A DNA stretch of 64,000 nt from Caprella mutica (GCA_947561585.1 CANNZV010001856.1:82414-146413); one strand, 5' to 3'. Shown: positions 12,113 to 24,990, numbered from the stretch's first letter. Program-made: numbers and translations. The notes: generated by a model from the letters alone, not told the origin.

Positions 12113-13245
12113 TTGGCCAGGAAATACACACATTTGACCAGGATATAGATACGTTTGATCAGGATATAGATACGTTTGACCAGGATATAGATACGTTTGA
12201 CCAGGATATAGATACGTTTGATCAGGATATAGATACGTTTGATCAGGATATAGATACGCTTGACCAAGATATAAATACATTTGGCCAGGAAATAGATACA
12301 TTTGACCAGGATATAGATACGTTTGATCAGGATATAGATACGTTTGACCAGGATATAGATACGTTTGATCAGGATATAGATACGTTTGACCAGGATATAG
12401 ATACGTTTGACCAGGATATAGATACGTTTGACCAGGATATAGATACGTTTGATCAGGATATAGATACGTTTGACCAGGATATAGATACGTTTGACCAGGA
12501 TATAGATACGTTTGATCAGGATTAAGATACGTTTGATCAGGATATAGATACGTTTGACCAGGATATAGATACGTTTGATCAGGATATAGATACGTTTGAC
12601 CAGGATATAGATACGTTTGACCAGGATATAGATACGTTTGACCAGGATATAGATACGTTTGATCAGGATATAGATACGTTTGACCAGGATATAGATACGT
12701 TTGACCAGGATATAGATACGTTTGATCAGGATTAAGATACGTTTGATCAGGATATAGATACGTTTGACCAGGATATAGATACGTTTGATCAGGATATAGA
12801 TACGTTTGACCAGGATATAGATACGTTTGACCAGGATATAGATACGTTTGACCAGGATATAGATACGTTTGATCAGGATATAGATACGTTTGATCAGGAT
12901 ATAGATACGTTTGATCAGGATATAGATACGTTTGATCAGGATATAGATACGTTTGACTAGGATATAGATACGTTTGATCAGGAAATAGATACGTTTGATC
13001 AGGAAATAGATACGATTAACAAGGATATAGATACGTTTGATCAGGATATAGATACGTTTGACCAGGATATAGATAGGTTTGACCAGGATATAGATATGTT
13101 TGACCAGGAAATAGATACGTTTGATCAGGATATAGATACGTTTGACCAGGATATAGATAGGTTTGACCAGGATATAGATATGTTTGACCAGGAAATACAT
13201 ACGAATGACCAAGAGATACACATGTTTGACCAGGATTTTCATACG
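12113..13245. repeat. Tandem array, 21-bp monomer, ~54 copies, with higher-order structure
   Basis: The monomer is tttgaccaggatatagatacg, with a common gatc variant. A rare gattaag variant occurs at about 12520 and 12730, 210 bp (ten monomers) apart, and the order of gacc and gatc variants between them repeats, so blocks of ten monomers were duplicated. The long open frames on both strands are by-products of the stop-free 21-bp unit. Confidence 0.97.
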
Positions 13246-13676
13246 TTTTAGCAAGGATTACATAATTATTTCATACGTCTTTGATATGTCAGGTATGTGA
13301 TCTTTATTTCGTTTTATAGTAATTGTATAGTCAAACTAGAATACATTACAAATTGTAGTATGTGTAATATCAAATATAATTCTAATTTACATTGGGGTTT
13401 TAAAATTCATTCTAGATTCAATGACTACTCTCTAATTTCAGTCCATTATTATGTAATTCCTATAATCAATACAGAATTTGTTTACCTTCTTACATAATCA
13501 GTCTGTTTTCATAATTGAACACTAATTGCACCTATAAAATAGATGATTCTCGTACAGTAATTAAAAGCTCAGTAAGTATTACATCCCTAATTATGAGTCT
13601 GTTTGTTACATTATTCAGTTATTCGGTCATTATTCGATGTTTGCTGAGTCATGTGCTGCTTGATGTGAAAACTCTT
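13246..13676. other. AT-rich DNA without recognisable gene
   Basis: Spacer between two arrays. Short open frames here show no family resemblance. Confidence 0.5.
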
Positions 13677-14322
13677 GATGTATTCTCCTTATGTATTCTT
13701 CTGAGGGTATTCTCCTAATGTATTCTTCTGTGGGTATTCTCCTTATGTATTCTTCTGTGGGTATTCTCCTTATGTATTCTTCTGTGGGTATTCTCCTTAT
13801 GTATTCTTCTGAGGGTATTCTCCTTATGTATTCTTCTGTGGGTATTCTCCTTATGTATTCTTCTGAGGGTATTCTCCTTATGTATTCTTCTGTGGGTATT
13901 CTCCTTATGTATTCTTCTGTGGGTATTCTCCTTATGTATTTTTCTGTGGGTATTCTCCTTATGTATTCTTCTGTGGGTATTCTCCTTATGTATTCTTCTG
14001 TGGGTATTCTCCTTATGTATTCTCCTTGTGTATTCTCCTTATGTATTCTTCTGTGGGTATTCTCTTTATGTATTCTTCTGAGGGTATTCTCCTAATGTAT
14101 TCTTCTGTGGGTATTCTCCTTATGTATTCTTCTGTGGGTATTCTCCTTATGTATTCTTCTGAGGGTATTCTCCTAATGTATTCTTCTGAGGGTATTCTCC
14201 TAATGTATTGTTCTGTGGGTATTCTTCTTATGCATTCTTCTGTGGGTATTCTCCTTATGTATTCTTCTGTGGGTATTCTCCTTATGTATTCTTTTGTGGG
14301 TATTCTCCTTATGCATTCTGGT
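13677..14322. repeat. Tandem array, 27-bp monomer, ~24 copies
   Basis: The monomer is tattctccttatgtattctt followed by ctgtggg, with a gaggg variant interspersed. A shortened double unit lies at 14020-14045. The open frame through it is an artefact of the 27-bp period. Confidence 0.96.
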
Positions 14323-14596
14323 AGTGGTATTCATAATGCAGGTGCTTGCACTGCAAGCCACCCTTTGCTAATATTATTACACCAGCACATCATAAATCTT
14401 AGCCAGACTACACCAGTTTGTTGTCTGGGGTACAGTCTGCCACATCAGTTATGAGACTTGATATTGTGAGTACATTAACTCATGTTATGAAATACTCTTT
14501 GCTATACGCCTCATATTGTGAAGTAGGCTTTTTATTATCTCATATTGTGAAACAACGTTTACTCTTGATATTATTATTATATATATACAGTTTTAA

Positions 14597-15231
14597 GTAC
14601 CATGTACCATTATGCAATACCGTTTGATGTATCATGTACCATTATGCAATACCGTTTGATGTATCATGTACCATTATGCAATACCGTTTGATGTATCATG
14701 TACCATTATGCAATACCGTTTGATGTATCATGTACCATTATGCAATACCGTTTGATGTATCATGTACCATTATGCAATACCGTTTTATAACCATGTTCCA
14801 TTATGCAATACCGTTTTATAACCATGTTCCATTATGCAATACCGTTTTATAACCATGTACCATTATGCAATACCGTTTGATGTACCATGTACCATTATGC
14901 AATACCGTTTGATGTACCAAGTACCATTATGCAATACCGTTTGATGTACCATGTACCATTATGCAATACCGTTTTATAACCATGTTCCATTATGCAATAC
15001 CGTTTTATAACCATGTTCCATTATGCAATACCGTTTGATGTACCATGTACCATTATGCAATACCGTTTGATGTACCATGTACCATTATGCAATACCGTTT
15101 GATGTACCATGTACCATTATGCAATACCGTTTGATGTACCATGTACTATTATGCAATACCGTTTTATAATCATGTACTATTATGCAATACCATTTGATGT
15201 ACCATGTACTATTATGCAATACCGTTTGATG
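14597..15231. repeat. Tandem array, ~32-bp monomer, ~20 copies
   Basis: The monomer is gtaccattatgcaataccgt then ttgatgtaccat. A second subtype (ttttataaccatgttc) occurs in two clusters, again suggesting block duplication. The gap 14323-14596 has no recognisable gene. Confidence 0.96.
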
Positions 15232-15444
15232 AATGAATAATCGCATCAAATGTTACTCCTGACGATTTCTCACATCAAAATATTATTTGAAATGTCAGGA
15301 GAAATGATATTTGTTATTTCAATTCATATCATGCGACATAGTTTTTAATTCTACCTCGGTAATACTATTGATGAATTAAATCATGATATATTTCACGCTC
15401 TCCATTATAAATCATATTACTCTTTTATGATATTCTGTTAGATA

Positions 15445-15640
15445 GGGTTAGTTACGAATTATCAGTCAGTTCCACATCTTCGGTCATACAAGAAAAATCA
15501 ATATAATAATTATTATTTTTATTGGTATCCATGATACCTGCAAGTATAATGGATACCAATTAAAATTAAATAATTATGATTATATCGTTTTTTTATATGA
15601 CCGAAGATGTGAAACTGACTGATAATTCATAACATCCCCT
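15445..15640. mobile_element. Foldback MITE family 1 copy
   Basis: Left arm gggttagttacgaattatca, then cttcggtcatac; inner palindrome ggtatccatgatacctgcaa; right arm tatgaccgaagatgtgaaac ending near aacatcccc. The element sits between TA dinucleotides, as in Tc1/mariner-type MITEs. Confidence 0.9.
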
Positions 15641-16119
15641 ACTTCAATTTCAGCTTCACTTATGATTTTAATGACATTGTGTTTGTTGTATCTCTTTACT
15701 TAGCTGAAAAGCCCTCAGTCAAATTATAATTAATATCCCTAATGTCACATTATCCTTAATTTGTCGTAAAATTTATCGGATATTTTAGGGGCACCTACCG
15801 TCAGCTAAATAATTCTACCATTCAATGTCAGAGATAAGTTCTGTTCATTGTTCACTGTGTTTAGAGCTGAAAGTAATGGAGAGAAATTGTTTGGGGATAA
15901 CAATAGTATAGCTACAACAGATACCATCTGTCCAAAAACACATCATTCATCTTCTATAATTCCCTCGTAAAAGTCTGCCAGCCTCACTCGGTATATGACA
16001 GCAAAATTACAATATTCAAAAATTTAGTCTTGGAAGCTGCAATCGATGGGTCTTTGTTATTCCATCACACTAGATTTACCTGACAAGATGAATTACTTTG
16101 CCCATCGATCCGCATTTCT
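15641..16119. other. No recognisable gene
   Basis: AT-rich unique sequence without visible repeats or exon signals. Confidence 0.5.
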
Positions 16120-16320
16120 TTCTGTTTGAGACTTTTCCCCGTGAGGTCAGATGTTTGTGAGTCTGGTGGTCGTAGTATAGTGAGTGTGTGCGAGCTTCGT
16201 AAGTTTAAAGGTGAGAGATCGAGGCAGAGCTGCCTGCTGTAGTTGAATTTGAGCAAGGGCGCCCTCACAGCTCTATATGTCCGCCCGCCAGAACTTCGGA
16301 CGCGAACTAAACTAACTAAA
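16120..16320 (+). promoter_or_regulatory. GC-richer patch, possible promoter and noncoding first exon
   Basis: This stretch is clearly richer in G, C and CpG than its surroundings. It carries a good 5' splice site, aag|gtgagag, at 16210/16211, and 2 kb downstream is a strong acceptor at 18210 in front of the unc-13 start codon. I infer a possible noncoding first exon ending at 16210. No TATA box or convincing initiator was found, so this is weak. It could equally be an unrelated GC-rich island. Confidence 0.25.
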
Positions 16321-16650
16321 CATGAAAACTGAATGTACGATATTCTATATATCCTCTAAATTGATTTAATTAATTCGTGAGATATATCCTCTGATTTGAA
16401 AAGCTTTTTGGTCGGAAGGACAATTTGTAGCCCAAACAAGTTTCTGGAACTCTTCAGTGAGAAATATCCGCGACAGCATGTGACACAAATCACTCTTTGA
16501 GAACAAGATTCGCGCTACACTTTCACTAGCCGAGACCAAATATTATTAAATAATAGAGAAACTGTGAGGGGATACACCTTTGGGAATCATAGTATTGATG
16601 TGTTCTCTGGTTCATACCATATTGTATTCTACTTAATTAATGGTCTTTAA

Positions 16651-16915
16651 AGAACCGTACACACGTAGGGTTTTTAAGTCTTTCCACCAGACTTTTTGCT
16701 AAGCTCCTCCTACTTTTTCCACGAGTATATAAGAAAAAACTACATAAGTGTTATTTATTCTAGTTGGTATCCATGACCTGCAGGTATCATGGATACCAAC
16801 TGAAATAAAGACAATAATTATATCGTTTTTTCTTATATTCTCGTGGAAAAAGTAGGAGGAGCTTAGCAAAAAGTCTGGTGGAATTACTTAAAAAAACCTA
16901 CGTGTGTACGGCCCT
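16651..16915. mobile_element. Foldback MITE with family-1 core but unrelated outer arms
   Basis: The outer arms (ccgtacacacgtaggg ... cctacgtgtgtacgg, with ctaagctcctcctacttttt and its complement) are unlike those of family 1. The inner part (tataagaaaaaac, then ggtatccatgacctgcaggt) is the family-1 core. The arms pair over roughly 90 bp. It appears to be a chimera or sister family sharing the core. Confidence 0.85.
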
Positions 16916-17313
16916 TAAGGTAATTAGCTCAACGAGTAATTTGAAGGGAACTGTAATTTCCAAGCTTTAGTAAAATGTAACCTTTTCTTACTTCGCTTGC
17001 ATATATTTACTAAAGGGAATCAAAGGGACTGCATGAAGAGTTTCTCTCAATTCGTTTGAAGTAATTACATACAATTTGTGTCGCATTCATTGCCAACAAA
17101 GTGTCTAATTGTGATTGATTGCTCACTGTTCGTGTGATCTATATTCAGTCTATAGTTCTCTATACACTATACTCTATACACTATACTATGGAAGGAAATA
17201 CTCAGTGTCTCTATTGGTCAATTCTCTCATCAATTTGCTCGTCGATTGCTACACGCAAGTAGGTCACAGATGTATCATGACTCTATCATTGCAACCTCAG
17301 AAGCTACTTTGTA

Positions 17314-17510
17314 TAGGGTTAGCATTATCAGTCTGTTTCACATATTCGGGTATATAAGAAAAACTACATAAAATTTAACTTTTATTGTAATTGGTATTCA
17401 TGATACCTGCAGGTATCATGAATACCAACTAAAAATAATTAATTATTATTATATCGTTTTCTCTTATGTTACCGAAGATGAGAAACAGACTGATAATTTT
17501 TAACTTACGT
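17314..17510. mobile_element. Foldback MITE family 1 copy
   Basis: Left arm gggttagcattatcagtctg, inner palindrome ggtattcatgatacctgcag, right arm agaaacagactgataatttt. The inner arms share a substitution relative to other copies (ggtattc paired with gaatacc). Confidence 0.9.
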
Positions 17511-18210
17511 TCATTGTTAGCAGATCTACAAGTTAGATTCTGATATCAGTACAATAGATTGCATTTCTACAACATTTACTTATATAAATAAATAGTGTTA
17601 GATTGAATAATAATACAATTACATGCTTCAATTACATTCTCCAGAAAAAAGTATCGTGCATAAAAACAGAGAAATTAAAACAGAAATACCATTTTAATTT
17701 TATCCTTCGATTTAATCTATAAAATTAAATTACGTTTGTGTGTATTGATACCTTCTATACTTTTTTAATTAATCAATATATGAAGTAATCATATTTCTTG
17801 TATTGTAATGGATACTTCGATATCAGAAGCAAAGGAGATTAATATTTTGTAATGATATAACATCGATACGTGTATTATTTTTGTACGTGACAATTGGTAC
17901 ATTAGCGTGATTAGACATAAAAAAAGTTTTACTTGTGAACAAGGGGCTTAGATATGATCATTACCCCCTTTTTTATAAGTGCCAAAGTTAAACTTTTGTG
18001 GCGATTGTCATGGAATTGATATTGTTAATTTTGTATCGAATTACCTGTTAATATAACTATATAAAACTGATTATTGTTTGATTTTTATTTATCATTTAAT
18101 AGGTTCATGTATTTAATATAATGTTTTTTTATTCAAGCTTTGGGTAGTGTGCAGATTCAATCATTTAATTGTTTCCTATAACGTGATTTTAACTCTTGAT
18201 TGCCTTTCAG
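17511..18210. other. AT-rich DNA ending in a splice acceptor
   Basis: No gene. The last bases, tttaactcttgattgccttt then cag at 18208-18210, look like a branch region, pyrimidine tract and 3' splice site, so this is probably intron if unc-13 has an upstream noncoding exon. Confidence 0.45.
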
Positions 18211-18549
18211 ATATGTGAAAAATATGAGTAATTATGACTAATGTGGTGTTGGAAAGGACTTAAATCCCTCAAAATGTAGTCAGAGCGTAACTGGACAAAC
18301 CGCGTAGTAGTGATCAGTCCGTAGATGATGATATAACATAGAAAAGTATTTTAAAAAAAGACTTAGAAAAGTGAATTGAGATATATTTTTGTACCCGCGA
18401 AAATCTATTCATCTGTGAGTGTCAAGATAGAGTGTCGTCATGCGTTCCACTAGTGCAGAAAAGTGCTGTAGATATTTGTATGGTACTCCCTGACCCGGAG
18501 GAAGTTAGTGTTACAGGACGGGAGAAATCAACTTCTCGTCAAACCGACC
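18211..18549 (+). promoter_or_regulatory. unc-13: Probable unc-13 5' untranslated region
   Basis: Lies between the acceptor at 18210 and the start codon at 18550. It has several upstream ATGs followed quickly by stops, so it is unlikely to be coding. It also contains tcagtc at 18314-18319, which fits the arthropod initiator consensus, so transcription could alternatively start here; no downstream promoter element is evident. Upstream ATGs would be expected to lower translation. Confidence 0.5.
18440..18493 (+). promoter_or_regulatory. Upstream open reading frame, 17 codons
   Basis: ATG at 18440 to TGA at 18491-18493, 56 nt before the main ATG. It is the longest of several upstream ORFs in the leader. 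A regulatory role is inference. Confidence 0.4.
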
Positions 18550-21500
18550 ATGGACGGAATTGGTCGGCCCGGTGGTGCTAAGACCCCTTTGGGAGGTATG
18601 CCTGGTGCATCACGAGCTTATGGCAGCATGTCCACACTTGGCCCAGGAATGAGCGCCGGGGCCTACGTCGCAACGATGGAGGCACTGCTCGGGGATTATA
18701 TGGAACGACTCGGTACTAGACTAGGTGTGCTGGAAACTGAGCTAAGGTATGCCTGGAGAGCCTTGGATATGTTGTCACAAGAGTATGTCAAAATGTGGGA
18801 GCGGCTTGAAAAGTTAGAGATTTTGTTATTCGAACAGCAGGCTGTTATTGGCCAATTATTAGAATTTTATTCCGTTTCTGACCTGCAAGCTTTAATGGCT
18901 AAGAAGTCTGCTCCTGCTGCAACAAACGTGCCACCAATTCCTCAGGATAGTGGTGGCAGCAGCAGCAAATCTGAGAATAGAATACCAGACGAGGCATTTT
19001 ATAGAAGTTTGAACACGGCTCATCGTGATAACTTGTCGCAAGTACCTGAACTGAATGAGACAGATCTATCACCAGCTTGGCTTAGTGAAAGAGACGCTCA
19101 AAACTTCGCAAAAGACAGAGCTAGAGAAAAGGAAGATGAGAAAGAAAACAATCACCCAAGAAGTGAATTTGGAGCATATAGTAGTGAAGTTGAGCCACCA
19201 GCAAATGATCCTGAACTGCAAGAATTGCAAAAATTCTCCAACATCGATCAAGTAGCTCTTGACAAATTGAAAGAATTAGATATGTTAAGTGCTAAATTAC
19301 TGAAGGATTCTCAGAATTTACGTGAATTAAGAGACAGGTTGTTAGCTTCTCCTCAGCCTCAAAGATCACGTGGCTCTTCGCCAAAACCCAGACAATTTGG
19401 TATCTCTGAGTCCGTAACTCCAATTCCAAAAGCTGGAGGAAGTATTGTCGATGAAAAACTGCGACAAATATATCATGATGCTGGTCTTGAAAACTGGAAT
19501 AATGGAATTAAAAATGATCTATCAAGTAATTCTAGAGTTGATATGTCAGTTGATTCTGAAATCATGAAAAGTCTGAGCTTACAAACAGCCACACAAGAGA
19601 GAAGTAGAAGTCGTGGATCATCTCCAAGACACGAAAATGAAACGAAGCAGAGCCAAGCTTCACCCCGTGTTTTTATAGAATCCCCCAGCAATTCAGCAGT
19701 GAAAGAAGACTCTGGATTCTATGGTAGAAAAACTCCTGATCCATTGATTGATATAAATAAAATGTTAGACGATTCAACGAAACAATTCAAAATGGCCGAA
19801 AAAGCCATTGGTTCAAGTAATGTAGATTCTTACCAAGTAACCAACATATCAAAATATTCTCCAAAGGACTTGGCTGTTAGTTCCATATCAGACCAAAGTG
19901 CATCGAGACCAAAAAGTCCAAAATCTCCTAAACATATCAAGTCTCCAACGTCAGCCAGATTCCAAGAATTAGGTAAATACGATTCCGGCATATCAACTTT
20001 GAGCAGTAGTATGAGTACCTCTTCTAGTGTAGAAAAGTCTCCAACCAGTCCAAAGCTGAGTCGTCATGCACAATCTTACAAGTCTGACAGAATGCAAGAT
20101 TTAGTTATTAGTGGAAGGAAGCATATTTTGTCTACGGTTAGTGATAAAGAGGAGTTAGAATCTGATCATACAACTTTAGTATCAACAAATCCATTCAATA
20201 ATATGGGAGAATCGGATGAGATTACTGAAAAAGAAGGAGAAATTCAGTCGTTCCTATATGATGCAAAATCTGATAAGAACCAGCATGCAAGAGATAGAAA
20301 TCAACTTACAGGACCAGAGTCCTACAACCATCCCGGTGTCAGTAGTGCAAACAGTGATATACCTAGCACATTCTCTCAGTATTATTCTGGATCACGAAAT
20401 AACAATTCTAAACAAGCTTATATTGAGAATATACCAAATAACACACTCCTTTCTGATAATTCTGCGTATGAGAAATATCTTGCAATGGTTGATGGAAGTG
20501 AGCAACCTGCTAATACTAGTAGTATTGAGACTGTAGATCGTAGACTGAATCTGGGGATTGAAGCTGGAAAACTTGATCCTAAGAATTCGTATCCAGCAGA
20601 TAGTTCAGATTCAGTGTCATCATTTTCATCCTCCTCTGGAACTGGTAAAGAAAAGTACATCAAATACCCTCAAATGATGGGCCCGCAAAATTCGCAGAAT
20701 ATCAACGAGAGGTTGATGCACAAAACTGAAGAGAATGCCCGTCACATAAATCAAAATTTTAAACAGAAAATTTCTGAAAGTCCACAACCATCCATGCAAG
20801 GAGTTTACAGTTCCAAACAAGTTCCGAATTATGGAATTCAACAGCAGGATGTTGATCCTCGCATCGCTGAAATGCTTGCTCTTGAATCAACCGAAAATAG
20901 TCCACAGTCACCACAAAGAAATATTAAACAGAATCGTTACAATGATCCTCGGCGTCATACTCAAATGATATCTACATCAAATACCGAAGGTGATGTTCAC
21001 ACTAGTTACCAACAGAATCATCCTGATATGATACCCCAAGATCCTTCCCTTCATATGAGATATCAGTCTCCGGACCAGCAGAATTACAGATCTGCTCATG
21101 CACAACATGAGGCACTTCGACAAGGCTATGGACATCCCAGTGATGTACTTGTATCTGAATCTGGATACATCACTATTACTCAAGACGCCATACCAACGAA
21201 TAGGCCACTTCCGCATCGCTCTACAGAAGATGGTAAGAAAGTACACAGAGTGGCCAGTATGCGTACAGCTCTTACATCGCACGTTTCTCGTATGATGCCA
21301 AAAAATATCGACATCCCACATTTAGGTAAAAGGTCTAGATCGCATAGTCTTCCATCCAGACCAATTACTGACGATCCTAATCAAACCGATGAAATATCAG
21401 CTAATGCTAAAAAGAAAGAGAAAAAGAGGACTCTGAAAGCCACTATGACTGGTATTATGCATAAAACTAGGAAAAAAGGAGGAGGCTCTTCGATGAAATC

Positions 21501-23577
21501 ACTTTCCGACACAGAGCATTCTGATTTGGAGATTACTCATCCACACAGATCAATGTGGACTGACAATCCCGATAGAAATCAAGGACAAGATACATTCTTC
21601 GCTGCAGTTCAACAAGTCACTGATTTTCAACGTGAACAGCAACTGTTGGCTATAGAAAATATCACTTCCCCTGACAGTGACAGAAATACGACAGATGAGA
21701 GTTCTGCCAATCCAGAAATGATGTTTGAGACTATTGGAGTCATCAGAAGATCTAATAGCCGAGAATCTGAGGGAGAAAAACCTCCCGTTGCCAACCGACT
21801 GAGTGGTGGTAGTAGAGAATTCGCTGTTTCCAGAGCTCTTGGTAAGTACAGGCAGAGACAAAGTGGAGGAAATGTGAATTCTGATGATCAGAGTGGTTCG
21901 GAAGATGCTCTTCGTGCTAGCAGTAGCGGATCTGACAGTGGCTCGAGGCCACCAAGTAACCATCAAGTTCTAAGTCCTCCGTTGGCTGAAGAGATGGAAC
22001 TGTCTGATGATCCCAAATCTAAAGATCAAAACATTTTAACACAGGAACATGAACCAAGCAATGTGTCTGTTCGATCAAGAAAAGATCATTCTAAAATCCA
22101 AAATATTGATACTCAAGATATTGCAAATAGCAATATCATCGATAACAATTCATCTTCAAACTTATTCGAGAAATCGAATACAGCGCCAAGTGAAAATTTC
22201 AATCGGAATGAAGTTTACAATCCTCAAGCAACTGGTCAATCAGATAATACCAATATTAATTCAATGAATTTGAATAAAGTGCAACAATACTACAAGCCAA
22301 AAAACTCATCAGCGCCCGTCCCTATTAGTGTAAATGATGCCAACAATTCGAAAACTACTGGAGACATTCCTGTCGTTAATGTTCCAGTAGCAGAAAAGAG
22401 CATTGATGCGAAGAATATCCTAGAGGAGGCGGGCGTTAATGATGATGTATCATTTGATGAAGCTTTAGTAGCAAAAATTATCCAAAATAGTGAAGAGTCG
22501 TGCAAACGTTCTCCTCCAGATCTGAAATTGTTAACACTTTGTCCTCAGCGTTCAGCATCCGAAGATGACGACAACCGGTCAATGAGAAGTTATAGATCAT
22601 CTCGTATGTCATCAAGGAGACAAAGTACAGAGGATTCCATAGATTCTGATGATGAGTGGTATAGATATGAAATTCGCAAGCTTGAACTGCAAGAAACGAA
22701 TCAATGGAAGGAAGTTGTCCCAGCCGATTGCTATCCTCTAAAGCCAGATGAGACTATAAGACATCGAATGACAGTTGTTTTGTGTGAGCTTCAAGGAAGA
22801 ACACCCTTAGCTGCTGCAAATGATGAGGTGTCATCACCTAATGTTCCTCCTTCTGAACTTGCCGTGACTCTTGAGCCTCATAAAGCCGTGAGAGCAGAGA
22901 GCCCCATGTCACCTGCACATATGCAACTTGAAAAAGAAATAGAGAGTGAAGGATCTTCAGGTGACACATCTGGTCCCGACTCGCCAGATGAAGAGGAGAG
23001 CGAAGAGATTCCTAAAACTAATATTCCGTCTTCTCAAGAACCTCTTGCTACTGCCCCAGTTCAAGCAACAAAACCAGAAGCAGATGATATGGCTAGCAGT
23101 TTATTCAAATTGGTAGAACCATCTGCGTTCAAGAAAGTTGCAGATATCAAGAAAGTTGCGACAACATTCCAATTGAAGACTAAAGAACGCATCGGCGAGA
23201 GAAAAATACCCGACCGATCAAAATCTGATGTTGGTGATTTAAAAACAAAGAAACGATCACCACCTGAAAGACCTGATCCTCCAGAGGTAAAAATTCCTTC
23301 CTCATCTTCTGAATCTCAGATTGTCAATAAATCTGAAGAACCACAACCAGAAGTGGTTATTTCCAGTCCACCTCAAACAGTGGAAGTAGTCATTGATAAT
23401 GTGGATGCCGTTATACCTAAAGAACCAAGTGAAGATGAGCCTAAGAAAGAAGGAGATGCGGAAACTAAGGAGGCTCCTGGTAATAAGATGGTCCAAAGTA
23501 AATGGAAACTCGTTAAAGCGCTCAAAGAAAAGAAAGAACTTCAAAAGAAGGCTTGCTCTGAAATTGTTGAGAAAGAG
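18550..23577 (+). CDS. unc-13: unc-13 first coding exon: long N-terminal region (residues 1-1676)
   Basis: UNC-13/Munc13 is the presynaptic scaffold that primes synaptic vesicles by opening syntaxin. This exon encodes the long isoform-type N-terminus. I start at the ATG at 18550 (acc-ATG-g, a strong Kozak context); the frame is open further 5' but without another ATG. Residues 1-38 are Gly/Ala/Met-rich. Residues 39-117 form a predicted coiled coil (EALLGDYMERLGTRLGVLE and on). Residues ~120-1360 are Ser/Asn-rich and look disordered, with a basic patch at ~925-985 and a proline motif RPLPHRS near 885 (possible SH3 ligand). A compact conserved-looking block, DDEWYRYEIRKLELQE, begins near 1367. 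Near 1650, KWKLVKALKEKKELQKK fits the calmodulin-binding helix that precedes C1 in Munc13s. No C2A domain is present, as in fly UNC-13. The exon ends at gag|gtaagt, phase 0. Reading through would add two codons and stop at 23586. Confidence 0.93.
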
Positions 23578-24975
23578 GTAAGTTAACACTCGTGATAGAA
23601 ATTTCAGTATTAATGGTAATATTTTTCTCCTAAATTACAGTCTCCGATTTTTAATCTTAACATCTTAATTAATTAGTTGTGTTCTTCCACTATTAGTAAT
23701 AATATTAAATCCTTAACAGTTACTAAAACTAATCCAAATCAATTCTATGCCATCAAGTTCTCTCTGGAAACGCTGATAAACCTTAGACTTATTCATTTCA
23801 ATTTATACTCCCATTTCCCGTTCTATCAAACGATTTCTCTTACAAAAATAGAAATTCTGTTATTCTCTAAGATACGACCTACAATATAACTTCAGTGGCT
23901 CTCGAATTCTCCCATTTCTTTTCGAGAAGTGGACATATTTTGCCGCAAACGTCCGTTTTTAGTCATTCCCATCCTGTACGATAGCCAGAAAAGAGCATGT
24001 TTATACCGACTGTTTTCTGTGCTCAAAGATATCATTGGAGCTATCACGTGATAGGAAAGCCCTTAGGATTAATGCATAGCAAATGGATGTACTTCACTTT
24101 TATGGCGTGTGACTGCAGCTACATGGTCATAAAGTTATGGTAGGCCAGTAGAAGATTAATTGGCATCCCTCTTAATCTTCTATAGCCCCACCATAAAGTC
24201 CAGATTGAAGGGTTGAAGCTAGTCATATCATAAAGATTATAGTAAAATTATTCTATTTTAGATCATTCACTTATTTTACAATATCAAATTTTATTAATTT
24301 ATTCGATAATGTTGTTGGTGGCCTCGTTGATGGAGCCACTTTCCTTTCTGTCTCTTTCTTCCAGTCCCTTGTATTTACTTTCCTTTTGACGTCAGCGATA
24401 TAGCCTCTGGTTCCGAAGCAGACGTCAAACCCCTACTAATATGAATAAATCAAAACTGAACTCTTTTTGTTTGGTTTCACAGCCATATCCATACATGACA
24501 CCGAGTCTGATTACATTTTGCAACACTAAGCAGACTAAATCTTCTGGTTACTCATCCGTCAATGATGTGATTATCGTCACACCACGGGAAACCAGGCCAG
24601 GAAATATATCTGAGTTCAGAGACCCGTAATTGAATCAGAAGCTCGTCTAATTGGCCTCTGTTGCATTTGGTGGTCTGGTATCATAGTAATTACACCAGTC
24701 ATGGATAGGGCTTAGCTTTGTACAATCTCATGTCCATTCACACGGCCTTGTAACTAAAAATTGGCTATGATTGGATAACTGTAGACACTTTGTTCTATCG
24801 TACGTACAGTCAGAGAAAAATGTATCCGTAATGAATTTTTGACAGTTTACTAATTTCACATTTCCAAAAATAAACTTTACTAATTGTAATGCTTGTAGGT
24901 TGGCCTGTGTGCACAATGACAATTTTTAGAATTTGAAAATAAAATGAAGAAAACTGTGATTTAAAAAATAAACAT
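23578..24975. other. unc-13 intron 1, left part
   Basis: Noncoding. A weak inverted pair (gtagaagattaa / ttaatcttcta) lies at 24148-24182. Sequence at 24780-24975 (actaattgtaatgcttgtag and after) belongs to dispersed repeat B, recurring at 55350-55480. Confidence 0.6.
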
Positions 24976-24990
24976 TATGCGGAGACTCTT
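24780..24990 (+). mobile_element. Dispersed repeat B, copy 2
   Basis: Shares ctttactaattgtaatgctt with 55348-55367, and aaactgtgattt with both other copies. It ends in gactcttttctctgatagta, which is the seed of the adjoining array. Confidence 0.7.

Noticed and set aside
12055..13254. Reverse-strand 399-codon frame of repeating RIYILVK-type units
   Set aside because: By-product of the 21-bp satellite; the opposite strand is equally open.
13691..14454. Frames repeating GILLMYSSV
   Set aside because: Artefact of the stop-free 27-bp array.
18508..18549. Start of unc-13 at the GTG at 18508
   Set aside because: Eukaryotic initiation favours the ATG at 18550 with a strong Kozak context; the upstream in-frame codons contain no ATG.
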